From positions 1-60,472 of the forward strand of contig NZ_JABFNS010000043.1 of assembly GCF_013116825.1 (NCBI RefSeq): a DNA stretch of 60,472 nt, in the 5' to 3' direction. This stretch comes from Myxococcus xanthus. GTDB taxonomy: Bacteria; Myxococcota; Myxococcia; Myxococcales; Myxococcaceae. Positions 52,480 through 60,472 of the stretch are shown here, one piece after another; the first letter of the stretch is position 1, and each line of letters begins with the position of its first letter. The position numbers were made by a program, and so were the translations under genes. Under the pieces are notes generated by a model. That model worked only from the letters and a program-made list of their open reading frames with translations. It was not told where the DNA came from and made no database searches.

Positions 52480-53522
52480 CGGCGGTGTCTCCCATTCGCG
52501 TGCTGGTGGTGGATGACTCCGCCTTCGCCCGCAAGGTGCTGCGGCAGGTGCTCTCCAGCGCGGAGGGTTTGGAGGTGGTGGGCGTCGCGCGCGACGGCCT
52601 GGACGCGCTGGAGAAGGTGGCCGAGCTCTCTCCGGACGTGCTCACGCTGGACCTGGTGATGCCGGGCCTGGACGGGCTGGGCGTGCTGCGCGCGCTCGCC
52701 TCCAGCGCCGCCGCGCCCCGCGTGGTGGTGGTGAGCAGCGCGGGCGAGGAGAGCGAGCTGGCGGTGGCCGCGCTCCAGGCCGGCGCGGTGGAGCTGGTGA
52801 ACAAGCCCACCGCGCTCGCCACCGAGCGGCTGTATGAGCTGGGCGGCGAGCTGGTGGCGAAGGTCCGCACGGCCGCGGGCGCGGTGGCTCGCGCGCCGCC
52901 GGAGCCGGCGCCGTCGCAGGAGGTCTCCTCCGCGCCGGTGGCTCGCGCGGCCGCGAAGAGCCTGGTGGTGGTGGGCACCTCCACCGGCGGCCCGCAGGCG
53001 CTCACCCGCTTGTTGTCCGAGCTGCCCGTGGACTTCCCCGCGCCGCTGGCGCTCGCGCTCCACATCCCCACGGGCTACACGGAGGCGGTGGCCCGGCGCC
53101 TGGACGCGCACTGCGCGCTGGAGGTGCTCGAGGCGGTGGACGGGCTGGAGCTGCGGCCCGGCCGCGTGGTGTTGGCGCGCTCCGGGCAGCACCTCAAGCT
53201 GGAGCGCCATGGGACGGTGACGCTCGCGCGGCTGGACCGGCAGCCGCTGCGCACGCCGCACCACCCCAGCGTGGACGTCCTCTTCGAAAGCGCCGCGCGA
53301 AGCTGGGGCTCGGACGTGGTGGGCCTGGTGCTCACCGGCATGGGTGACGACGGCGTCGCGGGCGCCCGGGCCATCCGCGAGGCCGGAGGCACCGTCCTCA
53401 CGGAGAGCGAGTCCTCCTGCGTGGTGTACGGCATGCCGCGCGCCGTGAAGGAGGCCGGGCTGGCCACCGCCAGCGCTCCGCTGGAGGGCATGCTGGCGCT
53501 GCTGCGGCGCCATGTGCGCTGA
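52476..53522 (+). CDS. cheB7: CheB-type receptor methylesterase
   Basis: This 348-aa enzyme has a receiver (VLVVDDSAFARK, phospho-acceptor D59 in LTLDLVMP, and K in VNKPTA), then the methylesterase with Ser in VGTSTGGPQALTRL, His in ALHIPTGYTEAVAR and Asp in LTGMGDDGVAGARAI, giving a complete triad. It removes methyl groups from the MCP after phosphorylation by CheA. It is the last chemosensory gene before the desaturase (59 bp). Confidence 0.92.
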   Translation: MTAVSPIRVLVVDDSAFARKVLRQVLSSAEGLEVVGVARDGLDALEKVAELSPDVLTLDLVMPGLDGLGVLRALASSAAAPRVVVVSSAGEESELAVAALQAGAVELVNKPTALATERLYELGGELVAKVRTAAGAVARAPPEPAPSQEVSSAPVARAAAKSLVVVGTSTGGPQALTRLLSELPVDFPAPLALALHIPTGYTEAVARRLDAHCALEVLEAVDGLELRPGRVVLARSGQHLKLERHGTVTLARLDRQPLRTPHHPSVDVLFESAARSWGSDVVGLVLTGMGDDGVAGARAIREAGGTVLTESESSCVVYGMPRAVKEAGLATASAPLEGMLALLRRHVR

Positions 53523-53580
53523 AGGCCGACCTTTCCTAAAGACGCGTGGGTGATGGTCCCGGAGCGTCGCCTGGGTCAGG

Positions 53581-54555
53581 ATGGCCGGCATGCTCCGATA
53601 CGCCGCTGACCGCCGGACGATGTTGTGGTGTCTGGCCATGCCCGTGGTGGCCCTGTCGATGTACGTGGCCCCCGGGTGGATTCCCTATCTCTGCCCCCTG
53701 GCGTGCTACCTGGCGCTGTCGGCAGGCGTCATCGCGCACAACCACAACCACTGCCCCACCTTCCGCAACCGGAAGCTGAACGAGGCCATGGGCATGTGGC
53801 TGTCGCTCTTCTACGGGTACCCCACCTTCGTCTGGATTCCGACGCACAACCTCAACCACCACAAGTTCGTGAACAAGGCGGGCGACGCCACCATCACCTG
53901 GCGCTACTCGAAGAAGCACAACTTCCTGGTGGCCTTCCTCTTCCCCTTCGTCTCCACGTACTGGCAGCAGGAGCCCACGAAGGCGTTCATCGACAAGGCG
54001 CGCGAGCGCAACCGTCCGCTGTACCGCCAGATTCTCACCCAGTACGCCGTCTGGGGCGGCACGCACGCGGCGCTGCTGGGGCTGGCCATGGTGATGCACG
54101 GCGTGGCCGGCGGCGCGCGCATCTGGGCGTTCGCCTTCCTGGTGCCCGCGCTCTTCTCGCTGTGGACCATCATGTTCTTCAACTACATCCAGCACGTCCA
54201 CACGGACCCCTGGAGCGAGCACGACCACAGCCGCAGCTTCACCGGCCGCCTCATCAACTTCTTCCTCTTCAACAACGGCCTCCACGCAGTCCACCATGAG
54301 ACGCCGGGCCTGCACTGGAGCCTGCTGCCCCAGGCGCACGCGAAAATCGAGGCCGCCATGGACCCGGCCCTCAAGCCGGTGAGCTTCTTCGCCTGGTGCT
54401 TCCGCTCGTATGTGGTGGCCCCCTTCCTGCCCCGCTTCGGCACGGCGCAGGTGGGACGCGCGCCCTATGAGCCGCCCGAGGGTGTCGCGCTGGACGTGCG
54501 CTTCGGGGACGACCTGCAGGCCGTCGACTCGGGCGTCAACGTCGCCCGCGTCTGA
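53581..54555 (+). CDS. des7: Fatty acid desaturase of the che7-like operon
   Basis: This 324-aa membrane enzyme has three histidine boxes: AHNHNHCPTF, HNLNHHKFVN and LHAVHHETPG, which hold the di-iron site. Membrane helices lie near residues 12-50 and 155-205. It introduces double bonds into membrane lipids. It is the final gene of the operon, as in the M. xanthus Che7 cluster (Des7). The linkage suggests that the chemosensory pathway senses or controls membrane lipid state. A hairpin followed by T residues ends the unit. Confidence 0.85.
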   Translation: MAGMLRYAADRRTMLWCLAMPVVALSMYVAPGWIPYLCPLACYLALSAGVIAHNHNHCPTFRNRKLNEAMGMWLSLFYGYPTFVWIPTHNLNHHKFVNKAGDATITWRYSKKHNFLVAFLFPFVSTYWQQEPTKAFIDKARERNRPLYRQILTQYAVWGGTHAALLGLAMVMHGVAGGARIWAFAFLVPALFSLWTIMFFNYIQHVHTDPWSEHDHSRSFTGRLINFFLFNNGLHAVHHETPGLHWSLLPQAHAKIEAAMDPALKPVSFFAWCFRSYVVAPFLPRFGTAQVGRAPYEPPEGVALDVRFGDDLQAVDSGVNVARV

Positions 54556-54574
54556 CGCGCCTTCGTGGCGCCGT

Positions 54575-54618
54575 GGACACCGGCTGCGGCTCCAGTCGGA
54601 GGTGGGTGTCCTTTATTT
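54575..54618 (+). terminator. Terminator after the desaturase gene
   Basis: GGACACC (54575-54581) pairs with GGTGTCC (54605-54611), enclosing a GC-rich interior, and is followed by TTTATTT, 20 bp after the desaturase stop. Confidence 0.6.
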
Positions 54619-54740
54619 CTCATCTGTCATTGGAATCTGACCCAGGGGGATTTTCTCTGACTGGACGTTTCTCATACTTCGAAGTCGCAGGATGAGCGCG
54701 GTGGGCGGGCCGGGGGGGACGAAGACACGGGAGGCTCCGC

Positions 54741-55862
54741 ATGATGACGGCTCCAGGACGCGTGCGTCCTTCACCAGGGCCGGTGGAAGCAGCGCCGCGG
54801 GTGCTGTGTGTGGGGGCCACGAGCGAATCCTGGTTGGCGCTGTCACGAGCCCTGCGTCCCTTGCGCTGCGTGGCCTTGCAGGTGCCTTCCCTGGAGTCCG
54901 CCTTCCTGGAGGTGCAGCACACGCGGCCTGCCCTGGTGCTGGTGCACTGGCGGCAGTTGGTGGCCGGCGCGGGCATGGGCCTGCGCGCGCTGAAGCTGCG
55001 CCTGGGGGGGGATGGTCCGCCGGTGGTGCTGGTGGCGGAGCCGGAGACGCCCGCCGAGGTGCTCGAGGTGGGAGACGCGGAAGGGGTCGAGGACTGCCTG
55101 CTGTCGCCTCTGCGCACGCACGAGCTGCGCGCGCGGTTGGCGATGCTTGCGGAGGGCGGCGTCCCGGCCGCGCCGGTGCGTGCATCCCGTGTGCGTTCGC
55201 GCCTGCTGCTGCTGGCCGGCGCCAGTGGCCCCCTGGCGTGGAGCGGGCTGGGCGCCCTGCTGGAGGCGTGTGGTCATCGCATCCTCTACAGCGCCACCGT
55301 GGGCGGTGGCGCCGCGCGCGTGGCCGAACACGGTGAGCGGCCCGACCTGGTGGTGTCTCGGGAAGGCGCGCCAGGTGTGCCCAGGAGCCTGCCCTCTCCA
55401 CGGTTGCAGCCGCTGCTGGCCGGGGTGCCGTCGCTCACGCTGGACGCGGACGCGCCGGTGCGCCCGGCCTCGTTGCTGCCCCGCCTCCACGCGCTGCTGG
55501 GGCGGGAGGACGCCTCGCTGCGAGTCGAGGCGCGGGTGCGTTTCTGCTGTCCGGTGTCCTTCGGCGAGGCGGGGCCGCGCGGCGCGGAGTGGCGCTCCGG
55601 CGTGTCCAGCGCCCTGAGCCCTGGCGGCCTCCTGGTGCGCACGCTGGTGCCGGCGAAGGCGGGGACGGCGGTGGAGCTGCACATCCTGCTGCCCACCCTG
55701 GGCGAGCGCCTGGAGACACACGGCGTGGTGGCCTGGGCCCACGCCTACGCGCCTCGCAACGGCGTGTCCCACCCCTACGGCATGGGCGTGCGCTTCCTGG
55801 GCATGGGCCCACCGCGCCTCATGCAATTGCGCCAGCTGTGCCAGGCGGAGGTGCGCCCGTGA
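54741..55862 (+). CDS. PilZ-type protein with two degenerate receiver domains
   Basis: This 373-aa cytosolic protein has two receiver-like folds (residues about 20-135 and 155-255). Both lack the acidic pair and the phospho-acceptor Asp (VLVHWRQL and LVVSREGA at the places where it should be). The last 110 residues match the myxobacterial TIGR02266 PilZ group (VRFCCPVSF, SALSPGGLLVRTLVPAKAGT, GMGVRFLGM). I do not see the full RxxxR/DxSxxG c-di-GMP motif, so nucleotide binding is doubtful. Its stop overlaps the next response regulator (GTGA). It probably works with that regulator as a docking or output protein. Confidence 0.75.
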   Translation: MMTAPGRVRPSPGPVEAAPRVLCVGATSESWLALSRALRPLRCVALQVPSLESAFLEVQHTRPALVLVHWRQLVAGAGMGLRALKLRLGGDGPPVVLVAEPETPAEVLEVGDAEGVEDCLLSPLRTHELRARLAMLAEGGVPAAPVRASRVRSRLLLLAGASGPLAWSGLGALLEACGHRILYSATVGGGAARVAEHGERPDLVVSREGAPGVPRSLPSPRLQPLLAGVPSLTLDADAPVRPASLLPRLHALLGREDASLRVEARVRFCCPVSFGEAGPRGAEWRSGVSSALSPGGLLVRTLVPAKAGTAVELHILLPTLGERLETHGVVAWAHAYAPRNGVSHPYGMGVRFLGMGPPRLMQLRQLCQAEVRP

Positions 55863-56245
55863 CAGCGCAAGGCGCATCGAGGCGCAAGAAGGTCCTGCTG
55901 GTGGATGACTCGGACACCGTCCTGTTGCTCCAGCGGATGCTGCTGGCGGAGCTGGGCCACGACGCCATCGTCGCGCGGGACGGGCTGGAGGCGCTGACGC
56001 GCGCGGAGCAGGAGCGGCCGGACCTCGTCTTCCTCGACGTGCTGATGCCGCACCTGGACGGGCTGGAGACGTGCCGGCTGCTGCGCGACCGGGAGCCGAC
56101 GCGGCGCACGCCCATCATCCTTTGCAGCGCGCGCGCCGAGGCGCGCAGCGTGCGCGCGTGCTTCAACAGCGGCTGCAACGACTTCGTGGCCAAGCCCTTC
56201 GACGGCGCCGCGCTGGTGGCCCTGCTGCGGCGCTACCTGGATTAG
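55859..56245 (+). CDS. Single-domain response regulator
   Basis: The protein has 128 aa from GTG 55859, which overlaps the PilZ gene's stop by 4 bp. It has a complete receiver: acidic pair in VLLVDDSD, phospho-acceptor D60 in VFLDVLMP, S in LCSARAE and K in VAKPFDG. It is convergent with the PAS kinase that follows and overlaps its 3' end by 4 bp, so that kinase may be the partner (inferred). Confidence 0.88.
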   Translation: MTAQGASRRKKVLLVDDSDTVLLLQRMLLAELGHDAIVARDGLEALTRAEQERPDLVFLDVLMPHLDGLETCRLLRDREPTRRTPIILCSARAEARSVRACFNSGCNDFVAKPFDGAALVALLRRYLD

Positions 56246-57747
56246 TCGCGCGAGCTTCCGGTGGGAGGCGGGGGCGGCCGGGCCGGCATGGAGCGGCGCG
56301 GCAGCGTCACGGTGAAGGTGGTGCCTTCCGCCTCATCGGAGCGGACCTCGATGGTGCCGCCGTGCGCCTGGACGATTTCCCGGACGATGAAGAGCCCCAG
56401 CCCGTAGCTCATCTTCAGCGTGCGCGAGCTCTGGGGCCCGCCGCGGAAGGGCTCGAAGAGGTGGGGCAGCAGGTTGTCCGGGATGGGGCGGCCGGCGTTG
56501 TGGACCTCCAGCACCACCCGGGTGCGCAGCCCGCGCGCCGTCAGCCGCACCGGCGTCTCCGGCGGGCTGTACTTGAGCGCGTTCTCCACCAGGTTGGACG
56601 TCACCTGCGCCAGCCGGTCCGGGTCCCACACGCCCTGGGTGTTGCCCTTGGGGTCCACCTCGACGGTGCGCTGGGGGAAGGCCACGCCGAACTCGTGGGC
56701 CACCTTGGCCACCAGGTCCTTCAGGTCCATGGGCCGGGGCTCAATGGCCACGCCGCCCATCAGCCGCGTGCGCGTGAAGTCCAGCAGCAGCCGGGTGAGC
56801 CGCTCGATGCGCACCGCCGCGGTGGCGATGCGCTGGCTGGTGCGCTGCGCATCCTCATCGGTGCCGCCCGCGGCGAGCACGCGCGACCAGTTCATGATGG
56901 CGCCCAGCGGGCTGCGGATGTCATGGGTGACGATGCCCATGAGCTGCTCCTGGAATTCGGAGTGCCGCCGGGCCTCCTCTTCCGCCCACTTGCGCTGGGT
57001 GATGTCGCGGCTGATGCCGAACAGGCCGAACACCTTGCCCTCGGCGTCACGCAGCACGCCCTTGGTGGACAGCCACACGCGCGGCCCGTCCACGCCCGGC
57101 TGCGCGTCCTCGTAGGTGACGGTGCGGCCGAAGGCGAACACCTCGCGGTCGTTCGCCGCGTTGGTGCGCGCCACCGCCGGGTCGAACAGCTCGAGGTCCG
57201 TGCGCCCCACCACGTCCTCGACGCGGTAGCCCACGGCCTTCGCGCCCGCCGCGTTCATCATCGTGAAGCGGCCGTCCACGTCCTTCGTGTAGACGGCGTC
57301 CGTGGTGCCTTCGAGGATGGCGCGGAACACCTCGCCGTTGCGGCGCAGCGCCTCGCGCCCCTTGCGCTCCTCGGTGATGTCACGGCAGTGCACCAGCAGG
57401 CCGCCCTCCACCGGGCGCACGCGCACGTCGAGGCAGGTCTCCGCTCCCGGCCAGGCGTGCTCGTAGCGGACGGAGGGCTGCTCGGAGACGGGTTGTTCGA
57501 AGTGCAGGTGGCGGCTCAGCTCCAGCAGCTCCGGGCACACCCGGCGCACGTCGTCCTGCAGCCGCGCCGCGCCGCCGAGCAGCCGGGCCATGTCTGGATT
57601 CACGTACGCCAGACACCACCGCGCATCGAGCAGGAAGAAGGCGTCCGGGAGCGCCTCCAGGAGCGTCTGCAGCAGCTCGGGGGAGGGGGCCTCGGCGGAA
57701 GGCTCGGCCAGGGGACGCTGGCGCTTCTTGGCGGGGGTGGGGGGCAT
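56242..57747 (-). CDS. Sensor histidine kinase with two PAS domains
   Basis: The protein has 501 aa from ATG 57747. PAS domain 1 (LLEALPDAFFLLDARWCLAY, ending VHCRDITEERKGREAL) and PAS domain 2 (AILEGTTDAVYTKDVDGRFT, ending FGISRDITQRKWAEEE) precede HisKA with H275 in VTHDIRSPLGAIM. The ATPase has NLVENALKYSPPETPVRLTA and YGLGLFIVREIVQAHGG. It is soluble. It is convergent with the response regulator at 55859, and 302 bp lie between its start and the next minus-strand gene's stop. Confidence 0.9.
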   Translation of the reverse strand: MPPTPAKKRQRPLAEPSAEAPSPELLQTLLEALPDAFFLLDARWCLAYVNPDMARLLGGAARLQDDVRRVCPELLELSRHLHFEQPVSEQPSVRYEHAWPGAETCLDVRVRPVEGGLLVHCRDITEERKGREALRRNGEVFRAILEGTTDAVYTKDVDGRFTMMNAAGAKAVGYRVEDVVGRTDLELFDPAVARTNAANDREVFAFGRTVTYEDAQPGVDGPRVWLSTKGVLRDAEGKVFGLFGISRDITQRKWAEEEARRHSEFQEQLMGIVTHDIRSPLGAIMNWSRVLAAGGTDEDAQRTSQRIATAAVRIERLTRLLLDFTRTRLMGGVAIEPRPMDLKDLVAKVAHEFGVAFPQRTVEVDPKGNTQGVWDPDRLAQVTSNLVENALKYSPPETPVRLTARGLRTRVVLEVHNAGRPIPDNLLPHLFEPFRGGPQSSRTLKMSYGLGLFIVREIVQAHGGTIEVRSDEAEGTTFTVTLPRRSMPARPPPPPTGSSRD

Positions 57748-58049
57748 GCCTCTTCGGTTCCAGCGGTGGGAACGGAACCATACCCCGCTCTCCGCCCCGC
57801 GCGATGCCAGGCAGGCATCAGCGCGCCGTCTGTCGCCCCCGTTGCCTGGAAGGGAGGCGACCACCGCCTCGAGGATGCATCCGTGACAGAGGAATGCGAC
57901 CCGGGTGGATGCAACCCAGGGTGAAACATGAATTTCAGGAAGTCACTTTCAAGGGAGGGTGGAGAAAGTCAGGCACGCGGTGGCTCACGAGGTTCTGTCT
58001 GGGTGCTCCGCTTCGTCCTTGTTGCCCCGCGACGCGGGGCCCCGCGGTC
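57748..58049. other. Intergenic region, 302 bp
   Basis: This contains the upstream region of the PAS kinase and the 3' flank of the GAF kinase, both on the minus strand. I see no gene, tandem repeat or T-tailed hairpin in it. Confidence 0.4.
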
Positions 58050-59759
58050 TCAGGCGTCCGTGGCCCCGCGTGGGAGCGGCGGGTGCACGGCGTGGGACGC
58101 CGAGGCGCCCGCGAAGGGCAGGGTGAAGGTGAAGACACTGCCTTCGCCCAGGGTGCTCTCCGCCTGGATGCCGCCGCCGTGGGCTTCGACGAGCCCCTTG
58201 GCGATGGCCAGGCCCAGTCCGGTGCCGCGGCTGGCCGCGTCGCGGGCCTGCCAGTAGCGGTCGAAGATGTGGGGCAGCGCGTCCGGAGCGATGCCGGAGC
58301 CGGTGTCGCGCACGTGGACGGACACCTCACCGCCGCGCGCCCGGGCGCCCAGCATCAGGTCGCCCCCCGCGGTGGTGAACTTCACCGCGTTGCCCAGCAG
58401 GTTGCCCAGCACCTGGAGCACCCGCACCTTGTCGCAGCGCACGCGCACGTCCGCGGTGGGGAGCTCCACGGACAGGTGCAGGCCCTTGGCCTCCGCCAGC
58501 GGACGGATGGAGTCCAGCGCCTCGGTGAGCAGCCCCGCAACGCCGTGTTCGCCCCACTCCAGCGGCAGGCCGCCCGCCTCCAGCCGGCCCCAGTCGAGCA
58601 GGTCGGAGATGAGGCGCGACATGCGCTCGGTGGCGTCCTGGATGCGGGTGGCCTGCTTGGCCACGCTTTCGCCGCCTGGCTTCGCCCCCGCGCCGCGCAG
58701 CAGCAGCGCGGCGCCCAACTGCACCACGCCCAGCGGGTTCTTCAAGTCGTGCGACACCACGGCCAGCAGGTCCTCACGGGCTCGCGCCGCGCGCCGGGAC
58801 TCACCCACCAGCCGCGCGTTGTCGATGGCGAGGCTGGCGCGCAGGCACAGGTCCTCCGCCAGCGCCAGGTCGTCCGGGCCGTAGCGCCGCCCGGAGCCGG
58901 AGGACACGAAGGTGACGGCGCCCAGCGTGTGGCCGCGCGCGCGCAGGGGCACAATCATGTACGAGCGCGCCTGGAGCAGCCGCAGCAGCGCGGGGTGCGC
59001 GGGCTCCGCCGCGGCGGCGCGCAGCAGGGAGTCCGTCACCGCCGGCACCAGCTCCGGCTCTCCGGTGCGCAGCACGCGCAAGAGCCCCACGGCGGCGTCG
59101 TCCCGCAGCTCGGTGCGGATGGGCAGCGCGCCCGAGCGCTCCTGCTGCGTCGGGTCCAGGCAGGCCGCCGCCACGCGCGTCACCCAGGGGCCCTGCTCCA
59201 GCGCGTCCACCAGGCACCAGTCCGCCAGGTCGGGCACCGCCAGGTGCGCCAGCAGCGTGTACATGCCCTGCGGATCCGGCGGGTGGGTGAAGAGCGTCGT
59301 CATCGCCTGGTAGAGGAAGGAGCGGCGGCGCTCGGCCTGCTCCACCTCCGCCCGCGCGGCCAGCTCCAACTCCATGGCGCGGGAGAACACGGCCTCCGCG
59401 TCGGTGAGGCGACGCGCCGTCACCAGCACGCAGCCAGGGCTCCCGTCCTCGGAGGGCAACGGGCTGAGCACCAGCGCGTGACGCCGGGGACCCGTCTGCG
59501 TGGCCCAGGGCGCTTCCAGTTCGCAGGTGTCCTGGATGCGCATCACCCGCGCGCGCGCCGTCTCCAGCCGCGCCAGCTCCTCGGGCGGGAAGCCCAGCTC
59601 CCCCCAGTGCCGGCCCACCAGGTCCTCGGGGAGCCGGCCCACCGTTCTCGCGCCCGCCTGGCTGCACACCAGGACCCGCCCCGTATCATCCAGGACGTAG
59701 GACGGGTCGGGGAGCGCGGCGAAGACAGTGGCGAGGGATGCGGGGAGTCGAGCTGCCAT
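58050..59759 (-). CDS. PAS-GAF sensor histidine kinase
   Basis: The protein has 569 aa from ATG 59759; an in-frame ATG 33 bp further upstream (59792) is possible. An N-terminal PAS domain (VFAALPDPSYVLDDTGRVLV) is followed by a coiled coil and a GAF domain (about residues 165-320, with IVPLRARGHTLGAVTFVSSG). HisKA has H337 in VVSHDLKNPLGVVQ. The ATPase has NLLGNAVKFTTAGGDLMLGA and GTGLGLAIAKGLVEAHGG. There is no membrane helix. It lies 115 bp downstream of a CheB-type gene on the same strand. Confidence 0.88.
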   Translation of the reverse strand: MAARLPASLATVFAALPDPSYVLDDTGRVLVCSQAGARTVGRLPEDLVGRHWGELGFPPEELARLETARARVMRIQDTCELEAPWATQTGPRRHALVLSPLPSEDGSPGCVLVTARRLTDAEAVFSRAMELELAARAEVEQAERRRSFLYQAMTTLFTHPPDPQGMYTLLAHLAVPDLADWCLVDALEQGPWVTRVAAACLDPTQQERSGALPIRTELRDDAAVGLLRVLRTGEPELVPAVTDSLLRAAAAEPAHPALLRLLQARSYMIVPLRARGHTLGAVTFVSSGSGRRYGPDDLALAEDLCLRASLAIDNARLVGESRRAARAREDLLAVVSHDLKNPLGVVQLGAALLLRGAGAKPGGESVAKQATRIQDATERMSRLISDLLDWGRLEAGGLPLEWGEHGVAGLLTEALDSIRPLAEAKGLHLSVELPTADVRVRCDKVRVLQVLGNLLGNAVKFTTAGGDLMLGARARGGEVSVHVRDTGSGIAPDALPHIFDRYWQARDAASRGTGLGLAIAKGLVEAHGGGIQAESTLGEGSVFTFTLPFAGASASHAVHPPLPRGATDA

Positions 59760-59874
59760 GAATGGGGACTGGCTGGAAGGGGCCCCCATCATGACACCGC
59801 CCGGGCGCAGGACCATCCCGGCACCAGGAGAATCCTGTGGATGTTTTAAAATCCAATGTTCTGGCGCGTGTAAC

Positions 59875-60472
59875 TCAGACGCCCCCGTTACCCCGGAAGG
59901 CCGCGGTGAGCCGGCTCGCCAGGTCGGGCAGGGCGACGACCTCGTGGGCCAGGTTGGCGCCCACCACCACGCCGGGCATGCCGTAGACGACGGAGGACTG
60001 CTCGTCCTGGGCCAGGATGCGGCCTCCGGTGCCGTGGAGCTCGCGCACGCCATCCAGTCCGTCCTGGCCCATGCCGGTGAGGATGACGGCGAGCGACGCG
60101 GGCCCGTAGGCGCGGGCCACCGAGCGGAACAACCACGTCGCGGACGGCCGGAAGCCATTCACCGGCGCGGCCCGGGAGACCTCCGCCCGGCCCTCGGCTC
60201 GCACGCCGAGGTGGCGCTCATCCGGCGCCAGATAGACATGCCCGGGGAGCAGCGGCTCGCTATCCTCCGCCACCTTCACGGGCAAGGGCCCCGCGGTGCG
60301 CAGCCACTGCGCCAGGCCCTCGCTGAAGCCAATGGCGATGTGCTGCACCACCAGCAGGGGGACGGGGAAGCTGGCGGGCAGCTCGGACAGAATGCGGAAG
60401 AGCGCCGCCGGACCACCCGTGGAGGCGGCCAGGGCCACCACGCCGGGGCGCGTGGGCGACACGGGCGGCGCG
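59875..60472 (-). CDS. CheB-type methylesterase domain (partial at the right edge)
   Basis: About 195 codons are visible; the frame stays open to the window edge. The triad is present: Ser in AASTGGPAALFRIL, His in VVQHIAIGFSEGLAQW and Asp in LTGMGQDGLDGV. GTG 60462 is an in-frame start, but a receiver domain may precede it outside the window. There is no CheR or MCP gene next to it here, so it belongs to a cluster lying to the right or is a stand-alone esterase used in kinase signalling. Confidence 0.85.
   Translation of the reverse strand, partial: APPVSPTRPGVVALAASTGGPAALFRILSELPASFPVPLLVVQHIAIGFSEGLAQWLRTAGPLPVKVAEDSEPLLPGHVYLAPDERHLGVRAEGRAEVSRAAPVNGFRPSATWLFRSVARAYGPASLAVILTGMGQDGLDGVRELHGTGGRILAQDEQSSVVYGMPGVVVGANLAHEVVALPDLASRLTAAFRGNGGV

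Noticed and set aside
57804..59849. A 681-codon plus-strand frame
   Set aside because: It is antisense to the PAS-GAF kinase and has shadow composition (Arg, His, Gln, Gly).
1..60472. tRNA, rRNA and riboswitch genes
   Set aside because: No T-loop sequence with a matching acceptor stem, no rRNA segment and no known riboswitch core was noticed on either strand. This was by eye only.

Overview
The window is high-GC chromosomal DNA from a myxobacterium, almost certainly Myxococcus or a very close relative. The evidence is the set of Myxococcus paralogous families present: a DUF2378/TIGR02265 protein, a TIGR02266-type PilZ protein, Sit polymorphic toxins with a double-CXXCG immunity protein, and a che operon with a HEAT-repeat protein and a desaturase that matches the M. 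xanthus Che7 layout. The many histidine kinases and lipoproteins and the use of GTG and TTG starts fit as well. All family names come from reading the translations; no database search was run.

Layout. 1-500: the end of a histidine kinase convergent with a small response regulator. 953-6815: a polymorphic-toxin island. It holds a secreted accessory protein (sitB position), a SitA-type lipoprotein toxin whose CdiA_C-like nuclease tip is broken by a 1-nt frameshift, a SitI-like immunity gene, a decayed IS256-family element with recognisable inverted repeats, an orphan second CdiA_C toxin tip coupled to its zinc-ribbon immunity gene, and a patchwork of three transposase remnants. 7263-18659: a lipoprotein, a DUF2378 protein, an XRE regulator, a TonB_C/TonB-dependent-receptor fusion, two histidine kinases and a lipoprotein with NGLST repeats. 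18922-20411 (minus): a second, intact Sit toxin-immunity pair of the SitA6/SitI6 type. 20654-25662: a beta-oxidation operon (thiolase, FadB-like bifunctional enzyme, aldehyde dehydrogenase) preceded by an acyl-CoA dehydrogenase relic. 25821-30441: a lipoprotein, two decayed genes end to end (GNAT and DUF1624-type), and a MerR regulator divergent from a methyltransferase across a SoxR-like operator.

30498-34764 (minus) is a RegB/RegA-type redox two-component operon with a lipoprotein and a Cys-rich outer-membrane protein. 34964-43618 holds DoxX, small lipoproteins, a metallophosphoesterase, a Fur-family regulator, a propeller lipoprotein and two kinases. 43872-54555 is a tightly overlapping che7-like operon (CheY-CheA-CheW-MCP-HEAT-CheR-CheB-desaturase). 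54741-60472 is a signalling cluster: a degenerate-receiver/PilZ protein coupled to a response regulator, two more kinases, and a CheB-type methylesterase running off the right edge.

Two themes stand out. One is kin-discrimination toxins: two Sit loci and an orphan CT/immunity pair within about 20 kb, with mobile-element wreckage around the first. The other is signal transduction: seven histidine kinases plus one full chemosensory array. Several genes are visibly broken (sitA tip, transposases, acyl-CoA dehydrogenase, acetyltransferase, DUF1624 protein).
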